A stretch of DNA of 64,000 nucleotides from Anaerolineaceae bacterium (GCA_016841365.1 JAENZI010000001.1:186001-250000), one strand, 5' to 3'; shown: positions 45,178 to 53,332, counted from the stretch's first letter. Translations and numbers: made by a program. The notes: a model not told the origin generated them from the sequence alone.

Positions 45178-46683
45178 ATGAGTGAGACCGTGAATATCGA
45201 TAAGAAAGGTATATTCGATTTAATAAAGGCTATTGAGCAATTTATCACTGCCTTCTTAAAACGCGCCTTTGACCTTACGGTTTCATTCTTTGGTTTGTTA
45301 TTCCTTTCGCCCTTATTTGGCGTCTTTGCCATCGCCATCAAGCATGATTCTGAAGGGCCGGTGTTCTACCATGCGGACCGGATCGGGCGGTTTGGGAAGC
45401 CCTTTAAAATGCTGAAATTCCGCACGATGTATGAGACCCCGGAGAACCACAATGGGTCACCGCTGACGGCGAACGGCGATAAGCGTATCACGCCTATTGG
45501 GCAATGGCTGCGTGATACAAAATTCAATGAGCTGCCACAGCTTTGGAATGTGCTCAAAGGAGAAATGAGCCTGGTTGGCCCGCGCCCAGAGTGCGCCGAT
45601 TTTGTCGAGGAATGGCCGGAAGACCTCCGGAACAAGGTGCTCAGCGTTCGCCCGGGCATCACCAGCCCAGCATCGATCATATATCACGATGAAGAACAGC
45701 AGCTTAACGGCATTAATTTTCTGGATGATTACCTGAAGAATATCATGCCGGATAAATTGCGTTTGGACCTGCTGTATGTTGAGGGCCACAGTTTTTTCAC
45801 AGATCTGGATGTGATCTTTATGACGCTGCTGACTATCTTGCCGCCGATCCACAGGGTCAAAATCAAAGAAAAAACAATTTTTTCAGGGCCTGTTTACCGC
45901 TTTTACACGAATTATTTTGAGTGGTTCTTGATTGATTTTGTGATGGCTTTTTTCTCAGCGGGGATCGCCGCGATTTTTTGGCGGATGACAGAGGTGATCA
46001 ATATTGGTGTAGGGAATGTGCTGCTGCTGGCAGTTATCATGGCTGCCTTTGTCGGCCTGATCAATGCCATTTTGGGATTGCAGCGGGTGGTTTGGCGTTA
46101 TGCCAGCCCGGTGCTGGTGATTGACATTGCCGTATCTGTTGTTATCACATCTGCTTTACTGATCTTGATCAATCGCCTGGGGATGACAGAATTTGTCCTC
46201 CCGTTTGATTTTATGGCGAATTTTGCATTACTCACATTTGTTGGGTTGGTCGGTTCACGCTACCGTGAACGGTTGATCACGGGCATTGCCAACCGGTGGA
46301 TGTTCATCCGTGATGCAAAGAAGTCTATAGGCGAACGCGTGCTGATCATTGGCGCCGGGGCGGGGGGAGAGCTGGCGGTCTGGCTGCTGAACAAAAGCGA
46401 ATATGCGTCGGCATTCTCAATTGTTGGCTTCGTTGATGATGATTACCGCAAAGCCAATGCGCGGCTGGCAGGCTATCCGGTGATTGGGAGAACACGCGAT
46501 ATCCCGACGTTAATTGAAAGCCGTAATATCGGTTTGATCTTGTTCTCCATCTCAAAAATTTCCGACTCTGAACGGAAAAGAATTCTCGATCTTTGTGAAG
46601 GCTCAGGCGCTCGGGTGATCGTCATCCCGGATTTGCTGGATATTTTAATGGAACCCAATAATCACCGCGTTGAAACGGAATAG
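45178..46683 (+). CDS. Phosphoglycosyl transferase fused to a FlaA1/CapD-like membrane plus nucleotide-binding region (permuted order)
   Basis: A 501-residue protein. Residues 25-215 are a monotopic sugar-phosphate transferase (KRAFDLTVSFFGLL, KMLKFRTM, SLVGPRPE), which would place the first sugar on undecaprenyl phosphate. Then come four likely membrane spans (about 248-360) and a Rossmann region (VLIIGAGAGGELA at 388-400, then VGFVDDDYRKA). In ordinary fusions the membrane and Rossmann parts come first. The catalytic Asp-Glu pair of this superfamily reads N117-E118 here (KFNELPQLWN), so the nucleophile position is Asn. The next gene is an epimerase-type SDR that would complete a CapD-like protein. 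Confidence 0.82.
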   Translation: MSETVNIDKKGIFDLIKAIEQFITAFLKRAFDLTVSFFGLLFLSPLFGVFAIAIKHDSEGPVFYHADRIGRFGKPFKMLKFRTMYETPENHNGSPLTANGDKRITPIGQWLRDTKFNELPQLWNVLKGEMSLVGPRPECADFVEEWPEDLRNKVLSVRPGITSPASIIYHDEEQQLNGINFLDDYLKNIMPDKLRLDLLYVEGHSFFTDLDVIFMTLLTILPPIHRVKIKEKTIFSGPVYRFYTNYFEWFLIDFVMAFFSAGIAAIFWRMTEVINIGVGNVLLLAVIMAAFVGLINAILGLQRVVWRYASPVLVIDIAVSVVITSALLILINRLGMTEFVLPFDFMANFALLTFVGLVGSRYRERLITGIANRWMFIRDAKKSIGERVLIIGAGAGGELAVWLLNKSEYASAFSIVGFVDDDYRKANARLAGYPVIGRTRDIPTLIESRNIGLILFSISKISDSERKRILDLCEGSGARVIVIPDLLDILMEPNNHRVETE

Positions 46684-46685
46684 AT

Positions 46686-47678
46686 GTGGCTGATCCCCTG
46701 AAAAATCAGAAGGTTTTAGTTACAGGTGCTGGCGGGTTTATCGGCAGTGCATTGGTTGATCAACTTTGCCAGCAAGGTGCGCAAGTGCGCGGCTTTTTGC
46801 GCTACACCTCACGAAAATCCTTAGGATTATTGCAGGATCTACCCGCTGAAACACAGGATGCGCTCGATCTGACATTTGGCGACCTGCGCGATGCAGATGC
46901 GGTGGAAAACGCGGCCGAAGGGATGGACCTCATATTTCACCTGGGGGCATTGATTTCGATCCCTTATTCCTATGTTCATCCTGTGGAAGTGGTGGAGAGC
47001 AATGTGATTGGCACATTGAATGTGCTGCAGGCCTGCCGCAAACATGGCTGCCGCCTGGTGCACACCTCGACCAGTGAGGTGTATGGCACTGCCTTGCGGG
47101 TCCCGATTGACGAGGAACACCCCCTGCAGGGGCAGTCGCCCTATTCAGCCAGCAAGATTGGGGCAGATAAACTGGTGGAGAGCTTCTACCGGGCGTTTGA
47201 TGTGCAGGCAGTCACGGTGCGCCCCTTCAACACCTATGGCCCTGGGCAATCCGCCCGGGCTGTGATCCCGACCATCATCACCCAGGCGCTGACCCAGGAT
47301 CGGATTCATTTGGGCAACACAAGTGCCAGGCGGGATTTCACCTACCTGAGCGATACAGTGGACGGATTTATTAAAGCGGCACAAGCGCTGGATGTGATCG
47401 GGGAGACCTTCAATTTGGGCAGCGCCGAGGAGATCACCATCGGTGAGCTTGCAAACCTGATCATTGACCTGGTTGGGCGGCCGGTGGAAGTGGTCGTGGA
47501 CGAGGAACGGCTGCGCCCTGAAAAATCGGAGGTGATGCGCTTGCTTTCGGATAACACTAAAGCGAGGAAGTTGCTTGGCTGGGGGCCGCAGGTCGGCATT
47601 CGCGAGGGCTTGGCGCGAACGATCGACTGGGTCCGTGCGCATTTGGACCTGTACCGGGTGGGGGAGTATGAGAGGTGA
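46686..47678 (+). CDS. legB: LegB-like NDP-sugar 4,6-dehydratase (SDR)
   Basis: A 330-residue extended SDR with a GTG start. The dinucleotide motif is VTGAGGFIGSAL, with HTSTSEVYGTA, the catalytic YSASKIGADK, and RPFNTYGPGQSARAVIPTIITQ. The last two blocks closely follow LegB-type GDP-GlcNAc 4,6-dehydratases of legionaminic acid synthesis. It produces a 4-keto-6-deoxy sugar, a natural substrate for the aminotransferase at 13694. Other Leg/Pse genes are absent, so only the dehydratase step is supported. Confidence 0.78.
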   Translation: MADPLKNQKVLVTGAGGFIGSALVDQLCQQGAQVRGFLRYTSRKSLGLLQDLPAETQDALDLTFGDLRDADAVENAAEGMDLIFHLGALISIPYSYVHPVEVVESNVIGTLNVLQACRKHGCRLVHTSTSEVYGTALRVPIDEEHPLQGQSPYSASKIGADKLVESFYRAFDVQAVTVRPFNTYGPGQSARAVIPTIITQALTQDRIHLGNTSARRDFTYLSDTVDGFIKAAQALDVIGETFNLGSAEEITIGELANLIIDLVGRPVEVVVDEERLRPEKSEVMRLLSDNTKARKLLGWGPQVGIREGLARTIDWVRAHLDLYRVGEYER

Positions 47679-47679
47679 G

Positions 47680-47742
47680 GTAGCTGGTAGCTAATGGCTG
47701 ATAGCTAATAGCTGGTGGTTTATGGCGTGTAGTGTGATAACG
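47680..47742 (+). repeat. Heptanucleotide repeat (GTAGCTG-type), left flank of the four-helix-bundle gene
   Basis: Imperfect 7-bp units such as GTAGCTG, GTAGCTA, ATGGCTG, ATAGCTA and ATAGCTG run in the plus orientation directly after the LegB stop. It is the same repeat type as at 11491, and inverted relative to 48201. Confidence 0.7.
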
Positions 47743-47766
47743 TATTCTTAGCAGCGAGAAAAGCAA

Positions 47767-48144
47767 ATGGATCGACAATCGCATCCAAATTTTAAGGATT
47801 TGCAGGTTTGGCAGAAGAGTCTTATTTTTGCTAATCAAGTCATTGATTTGATAGAAAACTTGAATACCGATCGGAAGCATTATCGATTGATTGAACAGCT
47901 TGAAGCATCAGTAACTTCTGTCCCGATGAACATTGCTGAGGGAAAGGGCAGAAACTCAAGCAAGGAATTTATCCGGTTTCTTTACATTGCGCGTGGATCA
48001 CTTTATGAAACTCTAACGCTTTTAGAAATCTTTAAATTGCGAGAATGGATAAGTGAACAGCAATTTACTGAGTTGGAAGAGTCCTCAAGCGAGATTGCCA
48101 GGATGATCAATGGGCTGATCCGCTCATTAGCTCGATATTTATGA
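47767..48144 (+). CDS. Four-helix-bundle (S23/IVP-type) protein
   Basis: A 125-residue helical protein with the family signatures FKDLQVWQKSLIFANQVIDLI, LIEQLEASVTSVPMNIAEGKGRNSSKEFIRFLYIARGSLYET and a final helix. Relatives were first found inside 23S rRNA intervening sequences but are widespread elsewhere with no clear role. Here it sits between two sugar-nucleotide genes and is flanked by inverted heptad repeats, so it looks like a mobile cassette unrelated to glycan synthesis. The start uses GCGAGAAAAGCAA upstream without a strong ribosome-binding site. Confidence 0.85.
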   Translation: MDRQSHPNFKDLQVWQKSLIFANQVIDLIENLNTDRKHYRLIEQLEASVTSVPMNIAEGKGRNSSKEFIRFLYIARGSLYETLTLLEIFKLREWISEQQFTELEESSSEIARMINGLIRSLARYL

Positions 48145-48200
48145 CTTAATGGATATTTGATAAATGCACCCTATGCTCATCTCCCCCATTTTTTTACCTA

Positions 48201-48227
48201 CAGGCTATCAGCTATCAGCCACAAGCT
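48201..48227 (-). repeat. Heptanucleotide repeat, right flank of the four-helix-bundle gene (inverted)
   Basis: On the minus strand it reads as GCTGATA units, the same repeat family as at 47680-47742 and 11491-11545 but in the opposite orientation. Together with the left copy it brackets the four-helix-bundle gene. Confidence 0.65.
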
Positions 48228-48284
48228 TAATGCCATGACGACTTTTTCTAACCAATCATTTCTACGAACACACAGGAGTCAACC

Positions 48285-48998
48285 TTGAAAGCTGTTATTC
48301 TTGCAGGCGGGCGCGGGACACGTTTAGCCCCCTATACCTATGTTTTACCCAAACCGATGATGCCGGTGGGCGAGCACGCCGTGCTGGAGATCTTGCTGCG
48401 ACAGATGAAGCGCGCCGGGGTCAACCACGTGGTGCTGACGGTGGGGCACTTGGCGGGCTTGATGCAAGCCTTTTTCCAGGATGGCGCGCAATTCGACCTG
48501 GATGTGACCTATTCTTTCGAACCCAAGCCATTGGGCACCGCTGGGCCGCTGGCTCTCATCCCGGAACTCGACAGGACCTTTTTAGTCTCGAACGGGGATG
48601 TATTGACCACGCTGGACATCAACGCGTTGATTGCGTTTCACAAACAGCAGGGCGGGATGTGCACGATCGCCATGCACGAACGTAAGGTGAAGGTCGAATT
48701 AGGCGTGATAAGGCATGAGGAAAACAGCAACCGCATCACAGACTACATAGAAAAGCCCGCGTATGACTTTCACGTGAGCATGGGCATCTACGTATTCGAA
48801 CCCGAAGTGCTCAAACATATCCCGGCTGGCGAATATTTGGACTTCCCGGATTTGGTGCATCGCTTGCTGGATGCGGGTGAGGGCGTGTTCGGCTATCCGT
48901 TTGACGGCTATTGGATGGACCTGGGCAACCCGGAGGATTACGCCCAGGCAAACCAGGACTTTGAACGCATGCGGGCTCAGTTCTTGCCTGAAAAATGA
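48285..48998 (+). CDS. Sugar-1-phosphate nucleotidylyltransferase (TTG start)
   Basis: A 237-residue protein with the signature GGRGTRLAPYTYVLPKPMMPVGE at its N-terminus (residues 8-30), in which the glycine-rich loop binds the NTP and the PKP lysine contacts phosphate. FLVSNGDVLTTLD carries the metal-binding aspartate. It activates a sugar phosphate to an NDP-sugar for the locus; the base and sugar are not clear. The TTG follows AGGAG by six bases. It closes the glycan locus. Confidence 0.88.
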   Translation: MKAVILAGGRGTRLAPYTYVLPKPMMPVGEHAVLEILLRQMKRAGVNHVVLTVGHLAGLMQAFFQDGAQFDLDVTYSFEPKPLGTAGPLALIPELDRTFLVSNGDVLTTLDINALIAFHKQQGGMCTIAMHERKVKVELGVIRHEENSNRITDYIEKPAYDFHVSMGIYVFEPEVLKHIPAGEYLDFPDLVHRLLDAGEGVFGYPFDGYWMDLGNPEDYAQANQDFERMRAQFLPEK

Positions 48999-49158
48999 GA
49001 GAATAACAAAAGATGTATTAAGAATTATTTAATTCATAAAAATAAAATGATGTGGAGCGATGCGGATAAGCTCTGTTTAAATTTGCGCCAGGGGGCTATT
49101 TAATGGCAGAATTAAGTGGGAAAGTGCGGCTAATTTACGATAATTTAAGGATTCACCA

Positions 49159-49186
49159 TTGACTTATTATCATAATCTGTTAAAAT
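49159..49186 (+). promoter_or_regulatory. Sigma-70-type promoter of the DUF11/peptide-maturation operon
   Basis: TTGACT (49159-49164), a 16-nt spacer and TAAAAT (49181-49186). It drives toward the gene at 49295 and would include the hairpin at 49212-49239 in the 5' untranslated region. Confidence 0.55.
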
Positions 49187-49211
49187 AGTATTAATTATAT
49201 GGGTAAAAAGG

Positions 49212-49239
49212 CACCCATAATTCTATTAATTTATGGGTG
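49212..49239 (+). promoter_or_regulatory. Leader hairpin upstream of the DUF11 protein gene
   Basis: CACCCATAA (49212-49220) pairs perfectly with TTATGGGTG (49231-49239) around a 10-nt AT loop. No T-run follows. It may be an mRNA-stabilising or operator element. Confidence 0.4.
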
Positions 49240-49294
49240 GAAGCGTATTAAACAAATGGATGGGTTGTGTTCCAATGGATAAGAGGAGGACGTG

Positions 49295-51223
49295 ATGGGT
49301 AGGAGTTTCTTTAAAGGCAAGCGAGCCTTTTGGTTGATTGCTATTTCGGGCTTGCTATTGGCCGTGATACTTTCGGTATATGGCATTCAGGGCGTTAAAG
49401 CGGCAATTGCCTGGTTGTATGCTGTTGATGATGGCGGTGCGGATGATCAACCCGGGCAGAAAGACTTAAACTTTCTCGAAACGGGCATTGATATTGATGT
49501 GCCAGGCGAGCTTTATGTTAACTGGGGGCTCGACAATACCGACTGGTCGGGGAATAACTCTGGGGATGTGTGTGTCTTGTTTGACAACGATGATAACGGG
49601 TTTGCAGACTATTCGTTTTGTGTCACAGTACAAGGTGCACCTGCTGCAATCACAGTGCAACAGCTCTATTCATGTGGTGACGCTGCACCGGATAAATGTA
49701 CAAATCCGATCGTGCCAATCGCTTTTACATCAGACGCAGGTGCGGATCCAGGCACAGGAAACCTCATAGCTCCAATAGATCCATTTGGGAACACACCGGA
49801 TAATCCTCTTACCAAAGATATCATCGAGGATATTCTCAATCCAAATCCCTATTATGATCCTGATCATGTGGTTGGCAATACCTGCAGTTATAATACCGGT
49901 GTGCTGCCTACAGAAATTTGTTATACAAATGATACCTATGTTTGGGCTACGTTTACAGAACTTGACTTGTTCAACATGGGTAATCCTGAGATGATCAATG
50001 TTTGTTCGTATCCCTCATCAGAACCAAATTCAGCGCCATCGGACTGTGTGTTTTTGGCTGGTGCAGGCTTCCTGGAGATTGTGAAGGTGGCGGATCCCGA
50101 TATCGCCGAAGACTTTACGTTTAATCTGGGTGCTGGGCAAGAATCGGCTGGTGGAATAAGCAGCTGGACGATCACCGGCAGCGGAAGTACCAGTACACAA
50201 GGGTATTTCTCTTTTGAACCTGGATCGGATTACGATCTCAGCGAAATTGTGCCAAGTGGGTGGTCATTGACCGATGCAACGTGTTTGATTGAAGGGTCTA
50301 CCACACCAACCGGCACATGGTCCGGGACAACGGTCACTGATTTCTCAATTCAGACCGGATTGACAACCACCTGTACCTTTACAAATAATGCGCCTGTGGA
50401 TGTGACAGTCACTAAAACCGATTATGATTATGCTCGTACAGCTCCTTATCCTCTCTACCCATACCGTGGTTCTTTGCTACCTTATACCATCACTGTGACA
50501 AATAAAGATATGGCGCTTGACCTGCCAGCAGAGAACGTGGTTGTGACCGACAGCCTCGATACAAACGTGATTGTTGCTGATCCCTTTGTCTATACCATTA
50601 ACCTGCCCAATGATAATAATAGCATACCTCGGACCTGTACCTATAACAGTATTGATCACGAGATCGTTTGTGATTTAGGAACCATGGCACCGCTTGAAGT
50701 GGTCACGATAGACTTTCACGTGACTGTCGGCCCATTGGCCCCCATCGGGAGCGGCATTGAGTATGGCGAGTGTACGCAGGATCCCAATTTGCAGGGCACA
50801 TCGACAGTGGATGTGTGCAATATCGTCTCTGTCAGTGCTGACAATGAAGCAGCATCTTTGCTGGGCGACAACACCGACTCCGAGCCGACGGATCTTGGCA
50901 AGCCGACCGCTATCACACTGCTCAACTTCACCGCCACCGGCGAAGAGGGCGCAATCCGGTTGGATTGGGAAACGGGTATGGAAACGCAGAACCTGGGTTT
51001 CAATATCTACCGGGCTGTTTCACTTCATGCGCCGAAGACCAAGATCAACGACGAATTGATCCTGGGCAGCCCTGGTGGCACGGGTGCCACTTACACCTAT
51101 ACTGACGAGGTCAAAGCCCGCAATACCTTCTATTACTGGATCGAGGATGTTGATATCTACAACAATACTGTCTTACATGAAGATATGGTCGCTTCGGCGA
51201 GGGCGTTGAAGAAAATTAAGTGA
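49295..51223 (+). CDS. Secreted multi-domain protein with DUF11-like repeat
   Basis: A 642-residue protein starting at the ATG six bases after GAGGAGG. An N-terminal hydrophobic segment (AFWLIAISGLLLAVILSVYG) is a signal peptide or anchor. A cysteine-containing region follows. A SpaA/prealbumin-like segment (LEIVKVADPDIAEDFTFNL) and a DUF11-like module (VTVTKTDYDYARTAPYPLYP through VTVGPLAP) come next. The C-terminal Ig-like region has RLDWETGMETQNLGFNIYRA, common in surface proteins of environmental bacteria. Its stop overlaps the GTG of the S24/S26 peptidase by 4 bp, so it is co-translated with the peptide-maturation genes. Confidence 0.8.
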   Translation: MGRSFFKGKRAFWLIAISGLLLAVILSVYGIQGVKAAIAWLYAVDDGGADDQPGQKDLNFLETGIDIDVPGELYVNWGLDNTDWSGNNSGDVCVLFDNDDNGFADYSFCVTVQGAPAAITVQQLYSCGDAAPDKCTNPIVPIAFTSDAGADPGTGNLIAPIDPFGNTPDNPLTKDIIEDILNPNPYYDPDHVVGNTCSYNTGVLPTEICYTNDTYVWATFTELDLFNMGNPEMINVCSYPSSEPNSAPSDCVFLAGAGFLEIVKVADPDIAEDFTFNLGAGQESAGGISSWTITGSGSTSTQGYFSFEPGSDYDLSEIVPSGWSLTDATCLIEGSTTPTGTWSGTTVTDFSIQTGLTTTCTFTNNAPVDVTVTKTDYDYARTAPYPLYPYRGSLLPYTITVTNKDMALDLPAENVVVTDSLDTNVIVADPFVYTINLPNDNNSIPRTCTYNSIDHEIVCDLGTMAPLEVVTIDFHVTVGPLAPIGSGIEYGECTQDPNLQGTSTVDVCNIVSVSADNEAASLLGDNTDSEPTDLGKPTAITLLNFTATGEEGAIRLDWETGMETQNLGFNIYRAVSLHAPKTKINDELILGSPGGTGATYTYTDEVKARNTFYYWIEDVDIYNNTVLHEDMVASARALKKIK

Positions 51224-51726
51224 TCGATCGAACCACACTATCCTGCACGAGTGCGGCTTTCGGCAAGCTGAGCAGGGAGCTTTTAGGGATGGGAAAATCC
51301 GTCCGGTTCCAAGCACGCGGCGTGAGCATGAAGCCTCTTGTGCGGGATGGTGATGTTTTAGTGGTAGAACCTTTGGGGCAGGATCGGCCTTGTGTGGGTG
51401 AGGTGGTCCTGTGCAGTACGGCAAGCGAGCATGTGGTGGTACACCGCGTGATTCGACAGCAGTTTAAAAAGGGCATACAATACAGCCAGGTGCAGGGGGA
51501 TCAGATCCCCCAGCCGGATGGGTGGATGTCTGATGAAGCGGTTTTAGGCCGTGTGATGTCGCTTGAACGGGACGGCAGGGTGATTGAAATGGACCGCCCC
51601 CTGATACGAGCCCTGGGTCGTTACGCCGCTTTTCGATCCCGGCGCGGGGCTGGGCAAATCCGGCTCTCCGGGTTGGGCGGGAAGATCGCCCGCAACCTGC
51701 CTTTTATTGGTGATTTTTTGAAATAA
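51220..51726 (+). CDS. Soluble S24/S26-type serine peptidase (Ser-His)
   Basis: A 168-residue protein. The catalytic serine lies in ARGVSMKPLVRDGD (S36) and the second dyad position in VVVHRVIR is histidine (H75), as in ER/SipW-type rather than Lys-type signal peptidases. A late VLGRVMSLERDG strand completes the fold. No convincing membrane span is present, unlike classical signal peptidases, so it may be cytosolic. GTG overlaps the upstream TGA; an internal ATG at 51289 is possible. Candidate roles are removal of the leader from the small peptide at 53142 or processing of the upstream secreted protein. Confidence 0.7.
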   Translation: MIDRTTLSCTSAAFGKLSRELLGMGKSVRFQARGVSMKPLVRDGDVLVVEPLGQDRPCVGEVVLCSTASEHVVVHRVIRQQFKKGIQYSQVQGDQIPQPDGWMSDEAVLGRVMSLERDGRVIEMDRPLIRALGRYAAFRSRRGAGQIRLSGLGGKIARNLPFIGDFLK

Positions 51727-51734
51727 GGGATTTT

Positions 51735-52028
51735 ATGGTTAATAAGATGACCTATCAGCGCAATCCAGACTTTATCTACCGCAAGATTGTGGAGGAATCT
51801 GTGCTGGTTCCCCTCCACAAGGATGTGGCGGATATGGACTGTATCTACACCCTGAACAGCGTAGGCGCTTTCATTTGGGAGCAGCTTGAGGAGCCAAGCA
51901 CAGTAGACGCCTTACAGGCCGCGCTGCTTGAGGAATACGACGCGGACCCCGAGGTGCTACGGGCTGACCTGGCGCAGTTTGTCGAGGAGATGACGTCCAT
52001 TGGTGCATTGATCGAGGTGGAAGCATGA
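51735..52028 (+). CDS. PqqD-family RiPP recognition element (RRE) protein
   Basis: A 97-residue stand-alone PqqD-like winged-helix protein. The pattern is an N-terminal beta region (DFIYRKIVEESVLVPL), YTLNSVGAFIWEQLEEP, and a helical C-terminal half ending SIGALIEVE. PqqD proteins bind the leader of a ribosomal peptide and present it to a radical SAM partner. It overlaps the radical SAM gene by 4 bp (ATGA). This is the expected chaperone for the small peptide at 53142. Confidence 0.88.
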   Translation: MVNKMTYQRNPDFIYRKIVEESVLVPLHKDVADMDCIYTLNSVGAFIWEQLEEPSTVDALQAALLEEYDADPEVLRADLAQFVEEMTSIGALIEVEA

Positions 52029-53149
52029 GCTGCCCGCATATCCCTGAAATCGATATGGGCGATTTTGGCGCGGCGATCAACGCCCAAACAGCAGGACGGC
52101 GCTATCCCCTGAGCGGGATGATGGAGTTGACTGACCGCTGTGACCTGAACTGTGTGCATTGTTATATCAACCAGCCAGCCGGCAGCCAGGAAGCCCGGGC
52201 GAAAGAACTCTCCACCGAACAGGTGAAGGGTATGCTTGACCAGGCAGCCGCCGCGGGGACGTTGTTCATGACCTTTACGGGCGGTGAGGTATTTCTGCGT
52301 AAGGACTTCCCGGAGATCTACATCCACGCCAGGCGGTTGGGGATGCTGGTTTCAATCTTTACCAATGCCACGTTGATCACACCACAAATTGCTGATCTGT
52401 TGAACGATATTCGTCCGCATGTGGTGGATATCACCCTGTATGGTGCCACCCAGGAGACCTATGAAGCCGTGACGCGGGTCCCGGGGTCTTATGCACGCTG
52501 CATGCGAGGGATCAGGTTGTTAAAGGAGCGCAACATCCATTTTACACTGAAAACCTTGCTGCTGACGGTCAATCAGCATGAGCTGGCCGCGATGCAGGCG
52601 CTGGCGGAGGAATTCGGTGTTGAAATCCGCTATGACAACACCCTCTGGCCGCGCCAGGACGGCGGTTTGGAACCGTTTGATGTCCAAATCCCGGTCGAAG
52701 AACTGATCGCCATGGATTTTGAAGACCCGGAGCGTATGGAAGAGTGGCTCAGGCTGGCACGTGATTTCAGCGGGCAATTCACCCGGGCAGAAAATGTATT
52801 TAGCTGCAACGGCGGTGTGAAGAGCTATCATATCGACAGCGCCGGAAGGATGTGCTTCTGCACCATGGTGCGGCAGCCAGCCTATGACCTGAAGGCAATG
52901 TCCTTTGTGGAAGCCTGGGAGAAGATTGGCGAGCTGCGCCAATTAAAACGCCAAAAAACCACACCCTGCCAAACCTGCACCCTGGGTGCCCTGTGCACGC
53001 AGTGCCCGGGCTGGTCTCAGGCTATACACGGCGATAATGAGACGCCGGTGGATTTTATCTGCGCCCTGGCGCATGAACGAAAAAAGCAAATTGACAAATT
53101 TTTAAGGTATAATAGTGTTGTCAGTGAGGAGGTTGTGAGTTATGAATAA
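52025..53149 (+). CDS. Radical SAM/SPASM peptide maturase
   Basis: A 374-residue enzyme. The radical SAM cluster cysteines are C39, C43 and C46 (CX3CX2C in RCDLNCVHCY), and the GGE motif is at 87-89. The C-terminal SPASM region has C261, C277, C279, C315, C318, C324, C327 and C346, enough for one or two auxiliary 4Fe-4S clusters. SPASM enzymes with PqqD partners install thioether, C-C or other bonds in ribosomal peptides. Its stop overlaps the small peptide gene by 8 bp (ATGAATAA), a direct link to the substrate. Confidence 0.93.
   Translation: MSCPHIPEIDMGDFGAAINAQTAGRRYPLSGMMELTDRCDLNCVHCYINQPAGSQEARAKELSTEQVKGMLDQAAAAGTLFMTFTGGEVFLRKDFPEIYIHARRLGMLVSIFTNATLITPQIADLLNDIRPHVVDITLYGATQETYEAVTRVPGSYARCMRGIRLLKERNIHFTLKTLLLTVNQHELAAMQALAEEFGVEIRYDNTLWPRQDGGLEPFDVQIPVEELIAMDFEDPERMEEWLRLARDFSGQFTRAENVFSCNGGVKSYHIDSAGRMCFCTMVRQPAYDLKAMSFVEAWEKIGELRQLKRQKTTPCQTCTLGALCTQCPGWSQAIHGDNETPVDFICALAHERKKQIDKFLRYNSVVSEEVVSYE
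53108..53132 (+). promoter_or_regulatory. TATAAT element and AGGAGG site directly before the small peptide gene
   Basis: TATAAT (53108-53113) lies 28 bp before the peptide ATG inside the radical SAM 3' end, and AGGAGG (53127-53132) gives it a strong ribosome-binding site nine bases upstream. No matched -35 is present at 17 bp (TTGACA at 53091 is only 11 bp away), so promoter activity is uncertain. Confidence 0.35.
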
Positions 53150-53291
53150 AAAGAAATACGAAGCGCCGGAGGTCAAGCGTGTCAAGCTGGAGATCAAAAG
53201 TACGATCCTCTCGGAATGTTTTTCGAGCATGATTCTGGATCCATATGGATTTGATGATGCTTGTAAATTTAATTATATATGTGCGATGTAA
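53142..53291 (+). CDS. 49-residue putative RiPP precursor peptide with three cysteines
   Basis: The peptide starts MNKKKYEAPEVKRVKLEIK. The Y6-x-x-P9-x-V11 pattern resembles the YxxPxL leader motif read by lasso-type RRE proteins. The C-terminal half is richer in Ser, Cys and aromatic residues, with C26, C41 and C47, S28 and S29, and ends CAM. The gene overlaps the radical SAM gene by 8 bp and has a strong AGGAGG site, typical of a peptide made in excess. An in-frame stop at 53136 leaves only this ATG as start. If T21 is at leader position -2, as in lasso precursors, the core would start near L23. No known family is recognised. Confidence 0.75.
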   Translation: MNKKKYEAPEVKRVKLEIKSTILSECFSSMILDPYGFDDACKFNYICAM

Positions 53292-53311
53292 TAAGTGATG
53301 GAATATTGCTT

Positions 53312-53332
53312 CATTTCTTATCTCAAGAAATG
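53312..53332 (+). other. Hairpin just after the small peptide gene
   Basis: CATTTCTT (53312-53319) pairs with AAGAAATG (53325-53332) around a 5-nt loop, 20 bases after the peptide stop. No T-run follows, so it is more likely a transcript-stabilising 3' stem than a terminator. Confidence 0.4.

Noticed and set aside
47680-48227. Heptad repeats as a CRISPR array
   Set aside because: The units are 7 bp, contiguous and degenerate with no spacers.
53091-53113. TTGACA plus TATAAT as a complete sigma-70 promoter
   Set aside because: The spacing is 11 bp rather than about 17 and there is no extended -10, so only a partial element is claimed.
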